DNA of 64,000 nt from Proteobacteria bacterium UBA6156. GTDB taxonomy: Bacteria > Pseudomonadota > Alphaproteobacteria > UBA2136 > UBA6156. The stretch lies in contig DIUO01000036.1 in assembly GCA_002422365.1 (NCBI GenBank), positions 1 through 64,000 of the forward strand, given 5' to 3'. Shown here in pieces: positions 15,422 to 22,648 of the stretch. Position 1 is the stretch's first letter. Each line of letters opens with the position of its first letter. The position numbers and the translations under genes were made by a program. The notes under the pieces are model-generated. The model worked only from the letters and a program-made list of their open reading frames with translations. It was not told the DNA's origin and searched no databases.

Positions 15422-17263
15422 ATGAGCACCCGCCCGCCTCTCCCCACCCCCCTGAAGAACATCCGCAACTTCAGCATCATTGCGCACATCGACCACGGCA
15501 AGTCCACCCTCGCCGACCGCCTGCTCGAGGTCACCGGCACCATCGACAAGCGCATCATGAAGGCGCAGATGATGGACACGATGGAAATCGAGCGCGAGCG
15601 CGGCATCACCATCAAGGCCAACGCCACCCGCATGTATTTTACCGCCGCCGACGGCCAAAGCTACCAGATGAACTTCATCGACACCCCCGGCCACGTCGAC
15701 TTCGCCTACGAAGTCTCCCGCTCCTTAGCCGCCTGCGAAGGTGCTTTGCTGGTGGTCGACGCCGCCCAGGGCGTCGAAGCCCAAACCCTCGCTAACGTCT
15801 ACTCGGCCTTAGAGAACGACCTCGAAATCCTCCCCGTGCTCAACAAAATCGACCTCCCCGCAGCGGAGCCCGATAAAGTTAAAACCCAGATTGAAGAACT
15901 GATTGGGCTCGACGCCTCCGACGCCTTACCCTGCTCGGCCAAAACCGGCATGGGCGTGCCTGCCATTCTGCAAGCCATTGTCGACAAAGTGCCCGCCCCG
16001 GAAGGCGACCCCGCCGCCCCCGCGCGCGGCCTCCTGGTCGACGCCTGGTACGACAACTACTTAGGCGTGGTGGTGCTGGTGCGCCTGCTCGACGGCTCCC
16101 TCACCAAAGGCAGCAAGGTCAAGCTGATGCAGGCCGACCGCACCTACGTCATCGACCGCGTCGGCATCCTCCACCCGCAAGAGGCCCAGCGCTTCCGCGC
16201 GGTAGAGGTCCTCTATGCCGGAGAAGTCGGCGTCTTCACCGCCGCCATGAAGGAAGTCGGCGATGCCCAGGTGGGAGACACCGTGGCCGACTTCACCGCC
16301 GCCAACCAGGGCCTCATCAAGCCCCTGCCCGGCTTCAAAACCGTCATGCCGATGGTCTTCTGCGGCCTCTACCCCACCGAAGGCGACGACTACGAAAAAC
16401 TCAAGGACGCCCTCGCCAAGCTCCGCATCAACGACACCTCCTTCACCTACATCAACGAGCACTCGCCCGCCCTCGGCCACGGCTTCCGCTGCGGCTTCCT
16501 GGGGCTTTTGCACATGGATATCATCCAGACCCGCTTGGAGCGCGAATACAACCTCGACCTCGTCACCACCGCCCCCAACGTGGTCTATCAGGTGCGCACC
16601 ACTACCGGAGACCTCATCGACATCGAGCGCCCCGCCGACCTCCCCGACAGCACCCAAATCGACGAAATGCTCGAGCCCTACATCAAGGCCACGCTCTTGG
16701 TGCCAGAAGAATACTTGGGCGCCGTCATCACCCTCTGCCAAGACAAACGCGGCATCCAGCAAGGCCTGCAATGGCATGGCACCCGCGCCATGCTCACCTA
16801 CCGCCTGCCCTTAAACGAGGTCGTCCTCGACTTCTACGACAAGCTCAAATCCATGACCCGTGGTTACGCCAGCTTCGACTACCAGCCGGACGGCTTCGAG
16901 CCCGGCGACCTCGTCAAGGTCAACATCCTCATCAATGCCGAGCCGGTCGACGCCTTCACCATGGTCGTCCACCGCAGCATGGCGGAGCAACGCGGCCGCG
17001 CCCTCATCTCCAAAATGAAGGAGCTCATCCCCAGGCAGCTGTTCGACGTCGCCCTCCAGGCGGCCATCGGCGGCAAAATCATTGCACGAGAGACGGTGAA
17101 GGCCGTGCGCAAAGACGTCACCGCCAAGTGCTACGGCGGCGACATCACCCGCAAACGCAAACTGCTGGATAAACAGAAGGAAGGCAAAAAACGCCTCAAG
17201 TCCCTCGGCCGCGTCGACATCCCCCAAGAAGCCTTCCTCGCCGCCCTCAAACTCGGGGATTAG
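15422..17263 (+). CDS. lepA: Elongation factor 4 (LepA)
   Basis: Ribosome-associated GTPase that back-translocates or remodels stalled ribosomes. It has 613 residues, slightly longer than E. coli LepA (599). It shows G1 AHIDHGKS, the EREGITIKAN effector region, G3 DTPGHVDF, G4 NKIDLP, and the LepA-specific C-terminal domain (RKDVTAKCYGGDITRKRKLLDKQKEGKKR). Its last 21 bases of coding sequence before the final codons are repeated 926 bp downstream, flanking the next gene (see repeats at 17236 and 18162). Confidence 0.97.
   Translation: MSTRPPLPTPLKNIRNFSIIAHIDHGKSTLADRLLEVTGTIDKRIMKAQMMDTMEIERERGITIKANATRMYFTAADGQSYQMNFIDTPGHVDFAYEVSRSLAACEGALLVVDAAQGVEAQTLANVYSALENDLEILPVLNKIDLPAAEPDKVKTQIEELIGLDASDALPCSAKTGMGVPAILQAIVDKVPAPEGDPAAPARGLLVDAWYDNYLGVVVLVRLLDGSLTKGSKVKLMQADRTYVIDRVGILHPQEAQRFRAVEVLYAGEVGVFTAAMKEVGDAQVGDTVADFTAANQGLIKPLPGFKTVMPMVFCGLYPTEGDDYEKLKDALAKLRINDTSFTYINEHSPALGHGFRCGFLGLLHMDIIQTRLEREYNLDLVTTAPNVVYQVRTTTGDLIDIERPADLPDSTQIDEMLEPYIKATLLVPEEYLGAVITLCQDKRGIQQGLQWHGTRAMLTYRLPLNEVVLDFYDKLKSMTRGYASFDYQPDGFEPGDLVKVNILINAEPVDAFTMVVHRSMAEQRGRALISKMKELIPRQLFDVALQAAIGGKIIARETVKAVRKDVTAKCYGGDITRKRKLLDKQKEGKKRLKSLGRVDIPQEAFLAALKLGD
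17236..17256 (+). repeat. Direct repeat, left copy (lepA 3' end)
   Basis: A 21-bp stretch within the last codons of lepA (LAALKLG), identical to 18162-18182. Flanking bases are similar too, and both copies end in a stop codon in the lepA frame. Together they bracket the Bro-N/DinD-like gene, as expected if an element integrated at the 3' end of lepA and left a duplicated target. Confidence 0.85.
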
Positions 17264-17327
17264 TGCCGCTTGCCAAGCTCGGCTCGGCTCGGTATGATGA
17301 TTTCTGTGCAAGAATAGGAGTCGCCGT

Positions 17328-18149
17328 ATGTCCCCCGAAAATGGCCTGATTGTGTTTGAACACCGCAGCATTGGCCGCGTCCTCCACCAAGGGGAATGGT
17401 GGTTTGTTGTCAGCGATGTCGTGGAAACTCTGACCGATAGCGCCAACCCAGGCGACTACATCAAAAAAATGCGACAGCGAGACAAAGATTTATCCGAAGG
17501 GTGGGGACAAATTGTCACCCCCCTTGCCGTCCCCACCGCAGGCGGGCGCCAGAAGAAAAACTGCGCCAATGTCGAAGGCTTGCTCCGCATCATCCAGTCC
17601 ATCCCCTCCCCCAAGGCCGAGCCCTTCAAGCGCTGGCTCGCCAAGGTCGGTTACGAGCGCGTGCAAGAAATCGAAAACCCCGAACTGGCCACCCAGCGCA
17701 CCCGGGCACTGTACAAAGCCAAGGGCTATTCCGACGACTGGATCGAAAAACGCATGCGCGGCATCGCCGTACACGAAGAACTCACCGAGGAATGGAAAAC
17801 CAGGGGCGTGAAGGAAGGCCAGGACTTCGCCATTCTTACGGCCGAGATCTCCAAAGCCACCTTCGGCGTTACCCCCAGCGAACACAAAAAGGCCAAAAGC
17901 CTCCAGCGCGAGAACCTGTGCGACCACATGACCGACCTGGAACTGATCTTCACCATGCTGGGAGAAGCCTCGACCTCCGCCATCACCCGCAGCCGCGAGG
18001 CCCAAGGCTTCACCGCCGCTCAGGCCGCCGCAAGGGAAGGCGGCAACGTCGCGGGCCTCGCCCGTCGCAAACTGGAGCAGGAAACCGGCAAACACGTCCT
18101 CAGCCCGGAAAATGTCCTGACTCAACCCGAACACACCAAAAAGCTATAG
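17328..18149 (+). CDS. Bro-N/DinD-like protein (phage antirepressor family)
   Basis: It has 273 residues. The N-terminal ~115 residues fit a Bro-N DNA-binding domain (FEHRSIGRVLHQGEWWFVVSDVVETL). The middle part (NPELATQRTRALYKAKGY, DDWIEKRMRGI) and C-terminal part (LCDHMTDLELIFTMLGE, EGGNVAGLARRKLEQETG) resemble DNA-damage-inducible protein D-like proteins. AGGAG precedes the ATG. Such genes are typical accessory cargo from phages. It is bracketed by a duplicated lepA 3' end, yet its composition resembles the host, so the acquisition is either old or from a close relative. No integrase is adjacent. Function in this cell is unknown. Confidence 0.85.
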   Translation: MSPENGLIVFEHRSIGRVLHQGEWWFVVSDVVETLTDSANPGDYIKKMRQRDKDLSEGWGQIVTPLAVPTAGGRQKKNCANVEGLLRIIQSIPSPKAEPFKRWLAKVGYERVQEIENPELATQRTRALYKAKGYSDDWIEKRMRGIAVHEELTEEWKTRGVKEGQDFAILTAEISKATFGVTPSEHKKAKSLQRENLCDHMTDLELIFTMLGEASTSAITRSREAQGFTAAQAAAREGGNVAGLARRKLEQETGKHVLSPENVLTQPEHTKKL

Positions 18150-18161
18150 TAACGTAGCCTC

Positions 18162-18182
18162 CCTCGCCGCCCTCAAACTCGG
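18162..18182 (+). repeat. Direct repeat, right copy (lepA 3' remnant)
   Basis: Exact 21-bp copy of 17236-17256; in the corresponding frame it reads LAALKLGE then stop, against LAALKLGD in the intact gene. Immediately after it, base composition changes abruptly to AT-rich DNA. Confidence 0.85.
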
Positions 18183-18244
18183 CGAATAATCAAAATAATC
18201 AATTAACCATTTGATTTAGATTATATGTAAATGTAATTAACATA

Positions 18245-18295
18245 TATCTAGAGATATGTAAAGAAAATGCATTTATATTTACATATCTCTAGATA
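18245..18295. terminator. AT-rich 18-bp inverted repeat at the fic stop codon
   Basis: Perfect 18-bp arms (tatctagagatatgtaaa at 18245-18262 and its complement at 18278-18295) around a 15-base centre that contains aaatgcattt. The fic stop codon (18289-18291) lies inside the right arm. It may be a terminator for the leftward fic gene, a protein-binding site or the end of a mobile segment. Confidence 0.65.
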
Positions 18296-19380
18296 GACGG
18301 GTTCGTCAAAATCTCGAAAAGCCTTCTATTGAAGAAAACAACTTCTCGACCAAATTTCATTTCTTCGAGTAATCCCACATCAGATGCTGAAAGAGCTTTT
18401 AGATATTTAGATGCAGTTAAACGATTGGTTGTTATTCCTGCATCTATAAGGGCTTGATAGCGACAAAATGGATGGCGGAAAATAGCTTCCAAGAGATCTT
18501 TACTATAGAACTTTGTAGTTCCGCGCATAATCGCTTGAGTAATAGCCATTGCTTCAAAAATTTGATCTATTATTTTAATAGTCCAAAGAGCTGTATGTTC
18601 TACAGCGGCAAGCATATATAAAAGCCATTTTTCCCATTCACCTCGTTCGGTAATACCTTGTAAACAAAGATAGTAATCTTTTTTATTTTCAATAATATAT
18701 CTACTTAAGAACAAAATAGGATGATTAATTAACTCACATTGAACAAGATATAAAATGTTAATAATACGTCCTGTCCGCCCATTTCCATCCCCAAAAGGAT
18801 GAATTGCCTCAAATTGATAGTGTGCAATGGCCATCTTTACAAGGGGATCTAAATCGCTTTTTTTATTAATGAATTCATCAAGATTAGCTAATAATGATCT
18901 AATTAAAGCTTCGCCTTCTGGAGGCGTATAAATAATTTCTCCAGCAGGATTTACGATACGAGTGCCCGGAGTCTTTCTAATGGTTGCATCTGTACGTTTT
19001 ATAGTCTGCATTATACTTATAAAAGTATTAGAAGAGAGAGGCCTTTGTCGTGCTTCTTCTAGCCCTTTAAAAATTGCTTGGCGGTAACGAACAACTTCTT
19101 TTGTGTTTACGTCAACAGAACCTTCTTCCAAAACTGTTGCTTGGAAAAGCTTATCGTGGGTTGTAAAAATATTCTCAATTTCAGAGCTGTCTTTAGCCTC
19201 AAGGGACATTAGGTTGTCGATAAGAATAGAAGGATTTGGAATTTGAGTACATTTTACTTTTAACTCAGCAAGAGCTCGGCCAGCCGAAACCACAGCTTTA
19301 AGTACAGCTTTGGTCTCAAGTTCATCGATTGGCGGAAGAGGAGGTAATTCATTGTACGGAGTGTCACGTGTGAAGGGCAT
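18289..19380 (-). CDS. Fic family protein (putative AMPylase), N-terminal inhibitory helix
   Basis: Fic enzymes usually transfer AMP from ATP to target hydroxyls. It has 363 residues. The catalytic motif HPFGDGNGRTGR (about 194-205) is complete, with catalytic His and the anion hole. SSEIENI (about 65-71) fits the inhibitory (S/T)xxxE(G/N) motif, placed N-terminal to the Fic core as in class II proteins such as SoFic. A winged-helix-like C-terminal part follows (RYQALIDAGITTNRLTASKYLKAL). The gene is strikingly AT-rich with AT-ending codons, unlike all neighbours, so it is probably recently acquired. No antitoxin gene is needed for class II and none is seen. Confidence 0.93.
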   Translation of the reverse strand: MPFTRDTPYNELPPLPPIDELETKAVLKAVVSAGRALAELKVKCTQIPNPSILIDNLMSLEAKDSSEIENIFTTHDKLFQATVLEEGSVDVNTKEVVRYRQAIFKGLEEARQRPLSSNTFISIMQTIKRTDATIRKTPGTRIVNPAGEIIYTPPEGEALIRSLLANLDEFINKKSDLDPLVKMAIAHYQFEAIHPFGDGNGRTGRIINILYLVQCELINHPILFLSRYIIENKKDYYLCLQGITERGEWEKWLLYMLAAVEHTALWTIKIIDQIFEAMAITQAIMRGTTKFYSKDLLEAIFRHPFCRYQALIDAGITTNRLTASKYLKALSASDVGLLEEMKFGREVVFFNRRLFEILTNPSI

Positions 19381-19442
19381 AATTACTACTTACCTAATTT
19401 CTTAAAGCTATCTAACAGTAGATTATAACTTTAAAAATAGCT

Positions 19443-19620
19443 ATACTCCCCCTGCCAAAAGGCGGGGCATAAGAACCCCAATCAGATCGGCGAAGAGCCG
19501 TTAACTCCTGCCACCCGAATGTCGGGGAGGCGGCGAATACAATAGCGCGAGCAAATAAGCCGCGCCGTTTATCTGAACGGTTCTTAACTCCCCGGCCTCA
19601 TTCAGAGGCCGTTGGCTTTT
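19443..19620 (+). ncRNA. Possible structured small RNA, class unknown
   Basis: No convincing gene fills 19381-19648. A TATACT -10-like element lies at 19443. From about 19450, segments fold well: ggcggggcataagaacc (19461-19477) complements ggttcttaactccccggcc (19579-19597) with small bulges, enclosing local hairpins cccga-atg-tcggg, ccgtt/aacgg and gcggc/gccgc. A hairpin ggcctc-attca-gaggcc (19594-19610) followed by GTTGGCTTTTT could end transcription, although it competes with the closing stem. High GC makes pairing by chance easy. It might be a 6S-like RNA, another small RNA or a leader of the next small gene. I cannot assign it to a family. Confidence 0.35.
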
Positions 19621-19648
19621 TGGCGCCAACCAACGGGAGTATCCCTTT

Positions 19649-19762
19649 ATGCCATATGACCCCAACCCCACAGGCCCCGGCTCCGCCGTCATCATCGCCT
19701 ATGTCATGTTCACCCTCTACGGCTTCGCCCTCGGCCTCGGCTTGGGCTGGCTGCTGTTCTAA
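19649..19762 (+). CDS. 37-residue single-helix membrane protein
   Basis: A short frame, ATG CCA TAT GAC..., encodes MPYDPNPTGPGSAV followed by one hydrophobic helix (IIAYVMFTLYGFALGLGLGWLLF) to the C-terminus. GGGAG lies at 19635-19639, nine bases before the ATG. Codon use (GGC, CTC, GCC, GTC) matches the host, which supports real coding. It follows the putative structured RNA and precedes another small gene. Unknown function. Confidence 0.6.
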   Translation: MPYDPNPTGPGSAVIIAYVMFTLYGFALGLGLGWLLF

Positions 19763-19836
19763 GCCAAACTCAACGGCCAACCCCCTTGACCCCCCACCTC
19801 ATCGGCGCACACTGCCCTAAACAGGAGGAACACATC

Positions 19837-20040
19837 ATGGCCACCAACCCCCCAGCCGGAGACGGCCACCGCAACGGCGCGGTCAAAAAGCGCGACCAGG
19901 TCTATAACCCCAAAAACGACACCTGGACCAAACGCGACGACACCAAAAAATTCATCGACCAAAAGGCCGACAACAAACCCTTCAAAGGCGTCACCAAGGT
20001 CAACCCCGTCTCCACCCAACGCGGCAAACGCGGCAGCTAA
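19837..20040 (+). CDS. Small basic hydrophilic protein, unknown
   Basis: It has 67 residues, lysine- and asparagine-rich. The core reads KKRDQVYNPKNDTWTKRDD...KFIDQKADNKPFKGV, a pattern I associate with short conserved hypothetical proteins of environmental bacteria and phages. A perfect AGGAGG precedes the ATG at 19837 by seven bases. It is followed by a hairpin at 20052-20071. No function can be assigned. Confidence 0.7.
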   Translation: MATNPPAGDGHRNGAVKKRDQVYNPKNDTWTKRDDTKKFIDQKADNKPFKGVTKVNPVSTQRGKRGS

Positions 20041-20051
20041 AAACCGAACAA

Positions 20052-20071
20052 CCCCCTTCCGCAGAAGGGGG
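20052..20071. terminator. Hairpin after small basic-protein gene
   Basis: Stem cccccttc/gaaggggg with a cgca loop and no T-run; it lies between two convergent small genes. Confidence 0.5.
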
Positions 20072-20095
20072 TGTTCCAGTCAATTCCTCGTATCC

Positions 20096-20356
20096 TCAGG
20101 CCGCCCGCCGCCGCGGCTCCCCTCGCGGGCCAGAGGCATCCTCTAGGCTCGCCTGGTCGTTAGCCGCCAGCTGGTTAACCCAATTCACCGGGTTGAGGCG
20201 TATTCCCAGCGCAGCCAGCCGCGCCTCACGTTCAGGCCCCTCTTCGCGGGGGATAACCTTGTCGCGCTCGGGCCGCTGGGTTGTCGGCACCCAAGGGGTA
20301 TCCTCCTTCTTGGTCGCCATAGGCACGTCAATACCCCAAAAAAAATCGAAGCTCAT
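20096..20356 (-). CDS. Small hydrophilic protein, unknown
   Basis: It has 86 residues, MSFDFFWGIDVPMATKKEDT at the N-terminus, then charged sequence with paired arginines and a C-terminal PRGEPRRRAA. The start at 20356 is preferred because AAAGGA precedes it; the internal Met13 has no such site. A small hairpin (gcggca-tca-tgccgc, near 20371) lies in its leader. The family is not recognised. Confidence 0.55.
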   Translation of the reverse strand: MSFDFFWGIDVPMATKKEDTPWVPTTQRPERDKVIPREEGPEREARLAALGIRLNPVNWVNQLAANDQASLEDASGPRGEPRRRAA

Positions 20357-20525
20357 AGCGTCCTTTCTGCGGCATCATGCCGCTTGTGGGTGGGAGTCAT
20401 CCTCCCCAGGGTCATTTTCTAAAAGGTTTATGTGAAGTATATGCAATCCCTCCCTAACAACCCTGGCTTGTAATGGCAAGCAAAATAACGCTTCGCTCGC
20501 TTTATAAAATCAGCACGTTAGGGGT

Positions 20526-21725
20526 TTACACACCGCGCTTCGTAAAAATCGCCCCGCCGGTGGCCAGGGGGTCTACCACCCGCACCCGGCTCCGCACCCG
20601 GTTCCGGGCTTCGGTCAGCATGTCGTCCAGCAGCTGGCTAAAGCCCACCGCCGGGGTGGCGGCCTCCCACAAAAAGTACCCAAAGCTCCCCGGCAGCGGG
20701 TTCACTTCGTTAAACCACAGCTCGCCAGTCTTTTCGTCACAGAGAAAGTCCAGCCGCGGCGCACCCGCCAAATCGAGCGCCTCAAACAGCTGCACCGCCC
20801 AACTGCGTATCTTCTCGCCGCGCCCGTTACTCAGCTCCGGCGGGTGCAGCACGCGGGTGGCGTTCACCAGCCCCGGGTTGCTGCCGCCACGCAGCTTGCT
20901 CGCCATGTCGCCGCTCAAATACTTATCCTTAAAGGTGTAGCTCTCCTCTTTGCGCAGCGGCCGTTCAATCGCACTGGTCACCACCGTGCCGTCGGGCTGG
21001 CGGCGTACCGCCACGTTATATTCCACCAGGTTGGGCACACAGCGCTGCACCAGCGCGGCGTGGTCCAGCCGGAACACCTCCCCCAGCGCCGCCCGCGCAT
21101 CCTCCGCCGTTTTGGCCACCCGCGCCCCAATGCTGCTGCCCAAAAAGTTGGGCTTGATAAACACCGGGTAATCCCCCCGCCACTTATCCAGCGCCTCGTC
21201 CAGGTCGTCGCCTTTGGCCACTATCATCGTCGGCGGTGTGGGTAAGCCAGCTTGCGCCGCCGCTCCCAGCGTCCACATCTTGTTAATCGTCAGGCTCATC
21301 GCGTCCACGCCCCCGCCGGCAAAGGGTATCCGCTCTGCCGCCAGCACACCCTGCAACGTGCCATCCTCGCCCCAGGTGCCGTGCAGCGCGGGTATCACCA
21401 TGTCAAAGGCAAAGGTTTTGGGCTTGCTCAGCATGCTGCCGCCGCCCACGTCCCGCAGCACCCAGCGCCCGCCTTCATAAGCATGGCCCACGTTCAGGCT
21501 CACCCGCGTTAATTTACGCTTAAGGGCCGCATCAGGTATATAATTCCCACGCTCGCGCAACGCATCGCCCACCCACCACTGGCCGTCCAGGCCTACATAA
21601 ACAGGGAATCCCTCATACTTCGCCGGGTCCAGTGCCTCCAGCACTTCCAGCCCAGTCAGCACACTCACGTCGTGCTCACTGCTCAATCCACCCACTATCA
21701 CGGCAATCCGTTGCGTCTCGCTCAT
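20526..21725 (-). CDS. ddl: D-alanine--D-alanine ligase
   Basis: Ddl makes the D-Ala-D-Ala dipeptide for peptidoglycan. It has 399 residues, longer than DdlB (306) and nearer the DdlA type. N-terminal GGLSSEHDVSVLTG, PALHGTWGEDGTLQG, the ATP-grasp strand FIKPNFLGSSIGARV, EYNVAVRRQPDG, the FKDKYLSGD omega-loop region, RLDFLCDE and the metal/phosphate site WFNEVNPLPGSFGYFLW are all present. It is divergent from an alpha/beta hydrolase and a membrane-anchored MurF-like ligase, which use or might use its product. The extra 15 or so C-terminal residues are not unusual. Confidence 0.93.
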   Translation of the reverse strand: MSETQRIAVIVGGLSSEHDVSVLTGLEVLEALDPAKYEGFPVYVGLDGQWWVGDALRERGNYIPDAALKRKLTRVSLNVGHAYEGGRWVLRDVGGGSMLSKPKTFAFDMVIPALHGTWGEDGTLQGVLAAERIPFAGGGVDAMSLTINKMWTLGAAAQAGLPTPPTMIVAKGDDLDEALDKWRGDYPVFIKPNFLGSSIGARVAKTAEDARAALGEVFRLDHAALVQRCVPNLVEYNVAVRRQPDGTVVTSAIERPLRKEESYTFKDKYLSGDMASKLRGGSNPGLVNATRVLHPPELSNGRGEKIRSWAVQLFEALDLAGAPRLDFLCDEKTGELWFNEVNPLPGSFGYFLWEAATPAVGFSQLLDDMLTEARNRVRSRVRVVDPLATGGAIFTKRGV

Positions 21726-21853
21726 CTGTCACCTCCCTGCGTCACACCATCCTACCCAAATTCACAAAAGCCACAACAGGCTTTGCCAAAAGCCGCCCAA
21801 TCCCGTACCACTTCTGTAAGCCCACTCATATATAAGGTTCCTGTTCTCCGCCC

Positions 21854-22645
21854 ATGCCCCAGTCCGTCCGCTTCAGCCACGCCAACGCCACTCTGCGGGC
21901 CGAGCCTCTCACCGAGGCCGACGGCCCCATTCGCCTGGTCTGGCTGCACGGCTGGGGCCACAGCCGAGAATCCCTCCGCCCCCTCGCCGAAAGTCTCTGC
22001 AATCTCGGCGAAAGCTGGCTGCTCGACCTCCCCGGCCACGGCGAGGCCCCCAACCCGCCCGAAGCCTATTCCCCCGCCCACTACGCCCGCCTGGTGGCCG
22101 CCTGGCTGGCCAGCCAGCCGCCCTGCCCCACCGTTATTGTTGGCCACAGCTTCGGCTTCCGAGTGGCGGTGCACATGGCGCACAGCCGCACGTCATCTCT
22201 GGTGGGGCTGGTGGCGGTGGCGGGCGCAGGCGTGCCGCGTGTTCTCAGCCCAAGGCAGCGCATCCGCCGCAAGCTCATCCGCTTTGCCTTGCGCACCGCC
22301 AAGGGGCTTAAGCCGCTGTTGGGAGAAGGCGTCGCCAACGCCCTGCGCCACCGCTTCGGCAGTGCCGACTATCTCGCCGTCTCGCCGGAGCTCCGGCCCA
22401 CCTTCCTCGCGGTCGTCAACGACAACGTCACCACCCTCTGCCCTCAAGTCACTCTCCCCACCCTCCTTATCTATGGCCAGGCCGACACCGAAACCCCACC
22501 CGCCACCGGCCAAACCTTCCAGCGGCTTATGCCGCAGGCGCAGTTGCAGGTCTTGCCGCACCACACGCATCTGTCGTTGTTGGCCGGGGGGCGGCATGTG
22601 GTGGCGCCGCTCATCCGCCGCTTTGTGCAGGCGTTGCAGGGCTAG
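21854..22645 (+). CDS. Alpha/beta hydrolase
   Basis: It has 263 residues. WLHGWGHS forms the oxyanion region, GHSFG is the nucleophile elbow (Ser about 98), LIYGQADTETPP carries the acid (Asp about 212), and HHTHLSLL provides the base His near 237. It is a complete catalytic triad of the BioH/MenH-like type, with no signal peptide, so cytosolic. A TATATAAGG string upstream could be a -10 element. The stop is 3 bp before the MurF-like gene, so the two are probably co-transcribed. The substrate is unknown; the context suggests cell-wall or D-Ala metabolism. Confidence 0.85.
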   Translation: MPQSVRFSHANATLRAEPLTEADGPIRLVWLHGWGHSRESLRPLAESLCNLGESWLLDLPGHGEAPNPPEAYSPAHYARLVAAWLASQPPCPTVIVGHSFGFRVAVHMAHSRTSSLVGLVAVAGAGVPRVLSPRQRIRRKLIRFALRTAKGLKPLLGEGVANALRHRFGSADYLAVSPELRPTFLAVVNDNVTTLCPQVTLPTLLIYGQADTETPPATGQTFQRLMPQAQLQVLPHHTHLSLLAGGRHVVAPLIRRFVQALQG

Positions 22646-22648
22646 GCC

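Noticed and set aside
19443..19620. tmRNA or SRP RNA at the structured region
   Set aside because: No tag-peptide reading frame ending in Ala-Ala and no SRP-type GGAAG/GCA loop could be found, so only an unclassified RNA is proposed.
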